This document shows positions 7,637 to 12,814 of a stretch of 12,814 bases of DNA, piece after piece; position 1 is the stretch's first letter, and each line of letters opens with the position of its first letter. This DNA comes from Lichenicola sp964242425 (lineage in GTDB: Bacteria > Pseudomonadota > Alphaproteobacteria > Acetobacterales > Acetobacteraceae): positions 1 through 12,814 of the forward strand of contig CAXTCK010000091.1 of the NCBI GenBank assembly GCA_964242425.1, given 5' to 3'. The notes under the pieces are model-generated. The model saw only the letters and a list, made by a program, of their open reading frames with translations, was not told the origin of the DNA and searched no databases. The translations under genes and the position numbers were made by a program.

Positions 7637-8575
7637 GTGGCGAGCGACGCGGCGGTGGCCGAACCCGTGACCGAACGGGCGCCGCCTTTGGCGGCAGCCT
7701 TGCCGTCGTGGCGCGAGCGGCTGGAGCCGTGGTTCTTCATCGCCCCCTCGGTGGTGGTGCTGCTGGCGATCGGCCTGTACCCGACCATCTACACGCTGGT
7801 CGCTTCCCTGCAGACCTGGGTGATGGGCATGGCGCCGCCCTCGTTCGGCGGCGTCAGCAACTACGTGCACGCCTTCACCTCCAGCGACTTCGGGGGCTCG
7901 GTGCTGCGCACGCTCGTGCTGATCGTGGTGACGCTGCCGATCGAGCTCGCCTTCGGCATGATGATCGCGCTGGCGCTGGACTCCGAAGCCTTCCCGGTGC
8001 TGCGCCGGCTGCTGCAGATCTGCCTGGTGATCCCGATTGCGGTGACGCCGTCGGTGGTCGGGCTGCTGACCCAGCTGATGTTCAACGACCAGCTGGGCGT
8101 CATCAACTATCTCGTTCGCGCCCTCGGCCTGCCCGGCATCGACTGGCTCGGTCGCCCAACGGCTGCGTTCGGCACCGTGATGGTGGTGCAGGTGTGGGAA
8201 TGGACCCCGTTCGTGGCGCTGGTGCTGTCGGCGGCGCTGTCCACCGTCCCCAAGGACATCGACGAGGCGGCGATGCTGGAAACGGAGCGCTGGTGGCCGC
8301 GCTTCCGCGACATCCAGCTGCCGTTCATGTGGCCCGGGATCACCGCGGCGCTGGTGTTCCAGACCGCGTTCACGATCAAGGAGTTCGACATGATCTACTC
8401 GATCGAGCGCGGCGGCCCCGGCACCGCGACCGAGACGGCGGTCATGCAGATCGAGCGCATGGCGTTCCGCGGCTTCGACGTCGGCCTGGCTTCGGCGGAG
8501 TCGATCCTGATGCTGATCGTGTCGATCCTGCTGGCGCGCATCTATATCCGTGCGTTCTACCGGGAGATCGACTGA
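7637..8575 (+). CDS. Carbohydrate ABC transporter permease 1 (MalF/UgpA type)
   Basis: A 312-residue inner-membrane subunit. A cytoplasmic lead of about 30 residues precedes helix 1 (FFIAPSVVVLLAIGLYPTIYT), followed by further helices near 90-112, 125-148, 177-203, 232-248 and 288-303, the usual six. The ATPase-coupling EAA loop starts at 210 (EAAMLETERWW) and ends IQLPF (226-230) with the correct spacing, but the glycine normally found four residues after EAA is threonine (Thr216). GGPGTATET (259-267) is typical of the MalF/UgpA group. The GTG start is supported by a GGGGAGGG Shine-Dalgarno at 7623-7630, six bases upstream. It pairs with the permease encoded immediately downstream to form the translocation pore. 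Confidence 0.93.
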   Translation: MASDAAVAEPVTERAPPLAAALPSWRERLEPWFFIAPSVVVLLAIGLYPTIYTLVASLQTWVMGMAPPSFGGVSNYVHAFTSSDFGGSVLRTLVLIVVTLPIELAFGMMIALALDSEAFPVLRRLLQICLVIPIAVTPSVVGLLTQLMFNDQLGVINYLVRALGLPGIDWLGRPTAAFGTVMVVQVWEWTPFVALVLSAALSTVPKDIDEAAMLETERWWPRFRDIQLPFMWPGITAALVFQTAFTIKEFDMIYSIERGGPGTATETAVMQIERMAFRGFDVGLASAESILMLIVSILLARIYIRAFYREID

Positions 8576-8578
8576 AAC

Positions 8579-9409
8579 ATGGACCGCTTCCGCCCGGCGC
8601 TGCTGCGTGTGCTGCACGGGGTGGCGATGGTGGCCGTGCTCGTGGTCATCCTGTTCCCGATCTACTGGATGGTGGCCGGCTCGCTGAAGACCGAGCAGGA
8701 ACTGTTCTCCATCCCGCCGCGCTGGATCTGGACGCCGACGCTCGCCGCCTATGCCGATGCGATCAACGACTCCAACGTGCTGGAAACCCTGCTCAACTCG
8801 CTGATCGTGGTGTCCTGCGCGGTGCTGCTCGGCCTGGTGGTGGGTGCCCCCGCCGCCTACGGCATCGCGCGCTACCGCTTCCGCGGCCGCAAGGACGTGT
8901 GGTTCTGGTACGTCACCAACTGGATGCTGGTGCCGGTGGTGGTGCTGATCCCGTTCTACCTGACCGCGTCCAAGCTGCACCTGATCAACAACCTGCTGGT
9001 GCTGATCCTGGTGTACCAGGTGTTCATCGTGCCGCTGGTGGTGTGGCTGATGGTTGACCAGTTCTCGTCGGTGCCGGTGGCGCTGGAGGAGGCGGCCCAG
9101 CTCGACGGGCTCAGCCGGTTCGGCATCTTCCTGCGCATCGCGCTGCCGCTGGTGAAGCCGGGGCTCGCGGTGTCGGCGATCCTGTCCGGCATCTTCGCCT
9201 GGAACGACCTGCTCTACGCGTTCATCCTGACGCCGTCGCCGGACAGCCGCACCGCGTCCACCATCGTGCTGTCCTATCTCGGCGGCTACGTCATCCCGTG
9301 GCCCAAGGTGATGGCGAGCGCCACGCTGGTGTGCGCGCCGGTGATCATCGGCGGCATCGTCGTGCACAAGTACATCGCCCGTGGCCTGACAATGGGGGCC
9401 GTGAAGTGA
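8579..9409 (+). CDS. Carbohydrate ABC transporter permease 2 (MalG/UgpE type)
   Basis: A 276-residue inner-membrane subunit with about six helices (first near 12-33, last near 247-264). The EAA loop is canonical: EAAQLDGLSRFGIFLRIALP at 171-190. The N-terminal FPIYWMVAGSLKTEQELF and the C-terminal ending GLTMGAVK are characteristic of the MalG/UgpE side of CUT1 importers. ATG 8579 follows the previous stop by three bases, with GGGAG at 8562-8566 as a rather distant Shine-Dalgarno, so translational coupling to permease 1 is likely. It completes the importer: binding protein, two permeases and the divergently encoded ATPase. No sugar-metabolising enzyme follows; the next gene is rimP. Confidence 0.93.
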   Translation: MDRFRPALLRVLHGVAMVAVLVVILFPIYWMVAGSLKTEQELFSIPPRWIWTPTLAAYADAINDSNVLETLLNSLIVVSCAVLLGLVVGAPAAYGIARYRFRGRKDVWFWYVTNWMLVPVVVLIPFYLTASKLHLINNLLVLILVYQVFIVPLVVWLMVDQFSSVPVALEEAAQLDGLSRFGIFLRIALPLVKPGLAVSAILSGIFAWNDLLYAFILTPSPDSRTASTIVLSYLGGYVIPWPKVMASATLVCAPVIIGGIVVHKYIARGLTMGAVK

Positions 9410-9417
9410 ACCCTGGT

Positions 9418-9450
9418 TCGGCCGGGCGACGCCTGCCCGCTGCCGGCCGA
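9418..9450 (+). terminator. Hairpin after the sugar-transport operon
   Basis: TCGGCCGG (9418-9425) pairs perfectly with CCGGCCGA (9443-9450), an 8-bp stem starting 9 bases after the permease stop. The 17-base interior can partly pair too. No T-run follows, so it may protect the 3' end of the mRNA rather than terminate by itself. Confidence 0.4.
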
Positions 9451-9478
9451 CGGCTGCGGCTTGCATAGGGGCGGGCAG

Positions 9479-9508
9479 GGGACTAGGTTCGCATCCTTAC
9501 CTTATATC
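9479..9508 (+). promoter_or_regulatory. Weak candidate promoter for the rimP-nusA-infB operon
   Basis: TATATC at 9503-9508 matches four of six -10 bases in an AT-rich pocket (CCTTATATCTTCC) that stands out in this GC-rich sequence. The only -35-like hexamer at suitable distance is GGGACT (9479-9484, 18-base spacer), a poor match. Transcription would start near 9515, giving a leader of about 40 bases taken up mostly by the hairpin at 9526-9545. Confidence 0.22.
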
Positions 9509-9525
9509 TTCCGCTTTATTCGGGG

Positions 9526-9549
9526 GGTGGCCTTAACGGGCCGCCTTTT
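9526..9549 (+). terminator. Terminator-like hairpin with T-run directly before rimP
   Basis: GGTGGCC (9526-9532) pairs with GGCCGCC (9539-9545), seven pairs including one G-T wobble, around the loop TTAACG, followed at once by TTTT (9546-9549). This is the best intrinsic-terminator shape in the window. It ends only five bases before the TTG start of rimP, so it may terminate upstream transcripts or attenuate rimP operon transcription. Confidence 0.5.
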
Positions 9550-9554
9550 CTGCT

Positions 9555-10295
9555 TTGGACACAGATCTTCTCCAGCTCACCGGGCTGGACGCGCGCATCG
9601 CCGCCATGGTCGCCCCCGCCCTCGTGGACATGGGCTACGAGCTGGTCCGCGTGTCCGTGACCGGCAGCACCACGCCCACGGTGCAGATCATGGCCGACCG
9701 CGCCGACGGCTCCCTGATCGGGGTCGAGGATTGCGAGGCGATCAGCCACGCGGTGGGCGCGGTGCTGGACGTGGACGATCCGATCCGCGGCGCCTGGAAC
9801 CTGGAGGTCAGTTCGGCCGGGATCGACCGGCCGCTGACGCGGGAGAAGGACTGGAACCGGTTTTCCGGCCATCTGGCGCGTGTGGAAACCAACATGCCCG
9901 TCGACGGGCGCAAGCGCTTCGCCGGCATCGTGCTCGGTGCCGCGGACGGGATCGGCCGCCTGCGGGTCGAGGACGGCTCGGAAGCGGCGTTGCCTTTGGC
10001 CGAGATACGCAAGGCGCGGTTGGTGCTGACCGACGCGCTGATCGAGGCGTCGGCGCAGATGGCCGGCGTCACCCACGACGCGGACGATCCCGACGCGCCG
10101 CAGGTGCCGAAGCTGCATCCGGAAAAGCCGGTCGCGCGCCAGGCGGACGGCCGCCAGACCGGCGCCCGCATCGGTGGCGCCAGGGTCGGCGGCGACCGGA
10201 CCGGCAAGGCGCCCGCTGCGAAGGCAGCCGGTGCCAAGGCGCCTCCTGGCAAAGCGCCGGGCAACAAGAACAAGACGAGCCGCAAGCCGCACTAG
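9555..10295 (+). CDS. rimP: Ribosome maturation factor RimP
   Basis: RimP assists late maturation of the 30S ribosomal subunit. The family pattern is clear: MGYELVRVSV (26-35), the second-strand segment DCEAISHAVGAVLDVDDPI (59-77), the signature WNLEVSSAGIDRPLT (81-95), and a C-terminal SH3-like domain ending near LPLAEIRKARLVL (146-158). The protein is 246 residues, against about 150 in E. coli; the extra 85 or so form a low-complexity tail, acidic at first (DADDPDAP) and then rich in Lys, Ala, Gly and Pro. The TTG at 9555 is used because an in-frame stop lies at 9534-9536 and the next ATG (9606) would remove the first helix. There is no clear Shine-Dalgarno. First gene of the rimP-nusA-ylxR-infB cluster; nusA follows after 37 bases. 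Confidence 0.93.
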   Translation: MDTDLLQLTGLDARIAAMVAPALVDMGYELVRVSVTGSTTPTVQIMADRADGSLIGVEDCEAISHAVGAVLDVDDPIRGAWNLEVSSAGIDRPLTREKDWNRFSGHLARVETNMPVDGRKRFAGIVLGAADGIGRLRVEDGSEAALPLAEIRKARLVLTDALIEASAQMAGVTHDADDPDAPQVPKLHPEKPVARQADGRQTGARIGGARVGGDRTGKAPAAKAAGAKAPPGKAPGNKNKTSRKPH

Positions 10296-10332
10296 CCCAT
10301 CGTTTCCGGACGAGCATCAAGAGGTCATCGCC

Positions 10333-11913
10333 ATGGACACCGCCGTTTCCCGTCCCGAGCTGCTCCTGGTCGCCGACGCGGTCGCGCGCGAGAAATCGAT
10401 CGACCGCGAGGAAGTGCTGGAAGCGATGGAGCAGGCCATCCAGAAGGCCGGCCGCGCCAAGTACGGCCACGAGAAGGACATACGCGCCACCATCGACCGG
10501 CGCACCGGTGACGTGCGGCTGTCGCGCTGGACCGAGGCGGTGGAGGTGGTGGAGAACGAGGAAACCCAGATCCCGGTCCACATCGCCGTCAAGTTCAAGC
10601 CCGAGATCAAGGTGGGCGAGCACTTGGTCGATCCGCTGCCGCCGATCGACTTCGGCCGCATCGCCGCCCAGACCGCCAAGCAGGTGATCGTGCAGCGGGT
10701 GCGCGAGTACGAGCGCAAGCGCCAGTATGACGAGTTCAAGGACCGCATCGGCGAGATCGTCAACGGCACCGTCAAGCGCACCGAGTACGGCAACCTGATG
10801 GTCGAGATCGGCCATGCGGAGGCGCTGCTGCGTCGCGACGAGCTGATCCCGCGCGAAAGCTTCCGCAACTCCGACCGGGTGCGCGCCTACATCTACGACG
10901 TGCGCGACGAGCCGCGCGGGCCGCAGATCTTCCTGAGCCGCACCCACCCTGCGTTCCTGGCCAAGCTGTTCGCGCAGGAGGTGCCAGAGATCTATGACGG
11001 CATCATCGAGATCAAGGCCGTGTCCCGCGACCCGGGCTCGCGCGCCAAGATGGCGGTGATCTCGCGCGACAGCTCGATCGACCCGGTGGGCGCCTGCGTC
11101 GGCATGCGCGGCAGCCGAGTGCAGGCCGTGGTGCAGGAGCTGCAGGGGGAGAAGATCGACATCATCCCGTGGAGCCCGCAGGCGGCGACCTTCGTGGTCA
11201 ACGCGCTGGCGCCGGCGGAGGTGTCCAAGGTGGTGATGGACGAGGAGGCCGGCCGCGTCGAGGTGGTGGTGCCGGACGAGCAGCTGTCGCTTGCCATCGG
11301 CCGTCGCGGCCAGAACGTGCGGCTCGCCTCGCAGCTGACGCGCTGGGACATCGACATCCTGACCGAGGCCGAGGAAAGCGAGCGCCGCCAGGAGGAGTTC
11401 CGCCGTCGCACCGGCACCTTCGTGGAAGCGCTGGACGTGGACGACGTGATCGCCGGCCTGCTGGTGACCGAAGGCTTCAACACCGTGGAGGAGCTGGCCT
11501 ACGTGCCGCTGGAGGAGCTGTCGGAGATCGAGGGCTTCGACGAGACGGTGGCGGAAGAGCTGATCCGGCGCGCGGAAGGTTTCCTCAACCGGCGCGAGGA
11601 CGAGCTGGCGGAGCGGCACCAGGCGCTGGGCGTCACGGCCGAGCTGATCGCGCTGGAAGTGTTCTCCAACCAGATGCTGGTGGCGCTGGGCGAGAAGGAG
11701 GTCCGGACGCTGGACGAGCTGGCCGACCTCGCCGGCGACGAGCTGGTCGAGATCCTGGGCGCCGAGGCCATGGACGAGCAAGCGGCCAACGAGATCATCA
11801 TGGCTGCCCGCGCGCACTGGTTCGAGGGCGAGGATGCCGCCGCGCCGGCGCCGGACGGGGCTGCGGACGGGACCGCAGACGCGGCGGAAACGGAGGAAGC
11901 GTCCCACGTCTGA
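10333..11913 (+). CDS. nusA: Transcription termination/antitermination factor NusA
   Basis: NusA binds RNA polymerase and nascent RNA, acting in pausing, termination and rRNA antitermination. The 526-residue protein has the full domain order: N-terminal polymerase-binding domain (about 1-125), S1 domain (about 137-203, GEIVNGTVKRTEYGNLMVEIG), KH1 (about 230-280, with PVGACVGMRGSRVQAV), KH2 (about 300-345, with LAIGRRGQNVRLASQL), and two helical acidic repeats (about 365-422 and 433-497: LLVTEGFNTVEELAY; LGEKEVRTLDELADLAGDELVEIL). Residues 498-526 are an Ala/Asp/Glu-rich tail. ATG 10333 is supported by AAGAGG at 10319-10324, eight bases upstream, and by the N-terminus (ELLLVADAVAREKSIDREEV). 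The stop region overlaps the start region of the next gene, suggesting coupling. Confidence 0.97.
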   Translation: MDTAVSRPELLLVADAVAREKSIDREEVLEAMEQAIQKAGRAKYGHEKDIRATIDRRTGDVRLSRWTEAVEVVENEETQIPVHIAVKFKPEIKVGEHLVDPLPPIDFGRIAAQTAKQVIVQRVREYERKRQYDEFKDRIGEIVNGTVKRTEYGNLMVEIGHAEALLRRDELIPRESFRNSDRVRAYIYDVRDEPRGPQIFLSRTHPAFLAKLFAQEVPEIYDGIIEIKAVSRDPGSRAKMAVISRDSSIDPVGACVGMRGSRVQAVVQELQGEKIDIIPWSPQAATFVVNALAPAEVSKVVMDEEAGRVEVVVPDEQLSLAIGRRGQNVRLASQLTRWDIDILTEAEESERRQEEFRRRTGTFVEALDVDDVIAGLLVTEGFNTVEELAYVPLEELSEIEGFDETVAEELIRRAEGFLNRREDELAERHQALGVTAELIALEVFSNQMLVALGEKEVRTLDELADLAGDELVEILGAEAMDEQAANEIIMAARAHWFEGEDAAAPAPDGAADGTADAAETEEASHV

Positions 11914-12598
11914 GCCGGCACCATCCGACGCCGATGCGGAAGCGGACGAGCCGGAGCGGGGTCCGCTCCGCCGCTGCGTCGTCACACGCGAGCGGATGCC
12001 CAAGGAGCGGATGATCCGCTTCGTGGTGTCGCCGGACCGCGTGCTCACCCCGGACCTGGCTGCACGCCTGCCCGGACGGGGAATCTGGTTGAGTGCGCAT
12101 AGGGATGTGCTAGAAACCGCCCGGACGCGTGGAGCGTTCGCCCGGGCCGCGCGCGGGCAGGTCACGATCCCTCCGGATCTCGGCCTCCTGCTGCAGGACG
12201 GGCTGCTCCGCCGTATCGCCGATCTTCTCGGCCTCGGGCGCCGTGCCGGACAAGCGGTGTGCGGCTACGCCAAGGTCCGGGAGTGGATCGTCGAGGGACG
12301 GGCGGCGGTGATCGTGCAGGCGGTCGATGGCAGTCCGGACGAGCGGTCCAGGCTGTTGTCCGGCGCCCGGACGCTTCCGGTCGTGGCAGTCATGTCCGGA
12401 ACAAGGCTGGCCGCGTCGTTCGGACGCGACCATGTAGTGCATGCGGCGCTGTCGCGAGGGGCCCTGGCCGATCGCTTGGTGTTGGAAAGTGGACGATTTG
12501 CGGGGCTTGCCGGGCTGGCGGCCCCGATCCGACCGGACAAGGGTGGCAGCGACCAGCTGCCCGGTGCGGCGGATGGGCTGGAACAGGCGGGTGCATGA
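11834..12598 (+). CDS. YlxR (DUF448) - L7Ae-like RNA-binding fusion protein
   Basis: A two-domain RNA-binding protein found between nusA and infB in alphaproteobacteria. Counting from the ACG at 11906, residues about 20-72 are the YlxR domain (LRRCVVTRERMPKERMIRFV; LPGRGIWLSAHRDV) and about 94-185 an L7Ae/YlxQ-like domain (LLRRIADLLGLGRRAGQAVCGY). In Firmicutes these are separate proteins (YlxR, YlxQ). The precise role is unsettled; ribosome or RNA binding is inferred. The start is uncertain. The only standard start before the YlxR domain is ATG 11834, 80 bases inside nusA, giving 254 residues with an Arg-rich head (MPPRRRRTGLRTGPQTRRKR) that looks like out-of-frame nusA tail. The natural site appears to be 11906, where a GGAGG at 11892-11896 precedes ACG-TCT-GAG (MSEP if ACG were ATG), giving 230 residues. 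The stop overlaps the infB ATG (ATGA). Confidence 0.88.
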   Translation: MPPRRRRTGLRTGPQTRRKRRKRPTSEPAPSDADAEADEPERGPLRRCVVTRERMPKERMIRFVVSPDRVLTPDLAARLPGRGIWLSAHRDVLETARTRGAFARAARGQVTIPPDLGLLLQDGLLRRIADLLGLGRRAGQAVCGYAKVREWIVEGRAAVIVQAVDGSPDERSRLLSGARTLPVVAVMSGTRLAASFGRDHVVHAALSRGALADRLVLESGRFAGLAGLAAPIRPDKGGSDQLPGAADGLEQAGA

Positions 12599-12814
12599 GC
12601 GAAGGTAGCGATCAGGATCAGGGCAAGGGGCGCTTGTCGCTCAGGCCGGCGGCGCGTCTCGAGGTGGGACGGACGGTCGATGCCGGGTCCGTGAGGCAGA
12701 GCTTCAGCCATGGCCGTTCGAAGGTGGTGCAGGTGGAGGTGCGCAAGAAGCGCGGCCCCACCCCGACGCCGGGCGCGTCTCCGGCCACGGGCCCCGCGCG
12801 TTCGGGAGGCCCTG
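12595..12814 (+). CDS. infB: Translation initiation factor IF-2, N-terminal part
   Basis: The gene runs off the right edge; 73 codons are visible. IF-2 is the GTPase that places initiator tRNA on the ribosome, but its G domain is outside the window. The visible part has the alphaproteobacterial IF-2 N-terminal signature: KGRLSLRPAARLEVGRTVDA, then VRQSFSHGRSKVVQVEVRKK (33-52), followed by a Pro/Thr/Ala-rich linker (PTPTPGASPATGPARSGGP) typical of the long variable N-terminal region of IF-2 in this class. ATG 12595 overlaps the previous stop in an ATGA arrangement, fitting translational coupling. Identity rests on this signature and the conserved order rimP-nusA-ylxR-infB. Confidence 0.93.
   Translation, partial: MSEGSDQDQGKGRLSLRPAARLEVGRTVDAGSVRQSFSHGRSKVVQVEVRKKRGPTPTPGASPATGPARSGGP

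Noticed and set aside
7268..9466. Very long open frame on the minus strand (732 codons) opposite the sugar-transport operon
   Set aside because: It is rich in His, Arg, Gln and Asp with no recognisable domain, and is the antisense image of three well-supported genes. Long antisense frames are expected at this GC content.
10174..10332. Upstream in-frame start for nusA inside rimP
   Set aside because: The extension is an Arg/Pro-rich reading of the rimP tail; ATG 10333 has a proper ribosome-binding site and the conserved NusA N-terminus.
10069..12165. 698-codon open frame on the minus strand opposite nusA
   Set aside because: The translation is low-complexity (His, Leu, Arg, Asp), covers nusA and its flanks, and shows no family motif; it is a codon-position shadow.

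Overview
The window is about 70% GC by eye and carries housekeeping and transport genes of an alphaproteobacterium. The right end has the order rimP-nusA-ylxR/L7Ae-infB. The two-domain YlxR-L7Ae protein and the IF2 N-terminus (conserved stretch RQSFSHGRSKVVQVEVRKKR) fit Alphaproteobacteria, and Acetobacteraceae is my best guess at family level from remembered sequence similarity. No tRNA, rRNA, CRISPR array, insertion sequence or phage gene was seen.

Layout. (a) 1-1829, plus strand: a polar amino-acid ABC importer, with the 3' end of a GlnQ/HisP-type ATPase followed by a fused solute-binding-protein/permease gene that overlaps it by four bases. (b) 1880-2441: a GNAT acetyltransferase of lower GC than its neighbours, broken by one apparent extra G. 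(c) 2455-4956: two divergently transcribed major facilitator transporters, one HcaT/MFS_1-like (minus) and one TetA-like (plus). (d) 4970-9409: a complete carbohydrate ABC importer. Its MalK/UgpC-type ATPase is on the minus strand and diverges from an operon of binding protein and two permeases on the plus strand. (e) 9410-9554: an intergenic region with two hairpins. (f) 9555-12814: rimP, nusA, ylxR/L7Ae and the start of infB, the transcription/translation operon.

The sugar importer is self-contained (periplasmic binding protein, two membrane subunits, ATPase), but no catabolic gene or regulator lies next to it, so its substrate cannot be read from context. The 176-bp divergent control region holds a nearly identical 15-bp inverted element in front of the ribosome-binding site of each divergent gene, plus a 14-bp near-palindrome and a TTGACA box.

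No clearly new multi-gene system was found. The points most worth a second look are the mirrored 15-bp element, the terminator-like hairpin just before the TTG start of rimP, the apparent ATG-to-ACG change at the expected ylxR start, the single-base GNAT frameshift, and a TetA-like pump lacking one of the membrane acidic residues of true tetracycline exporters.
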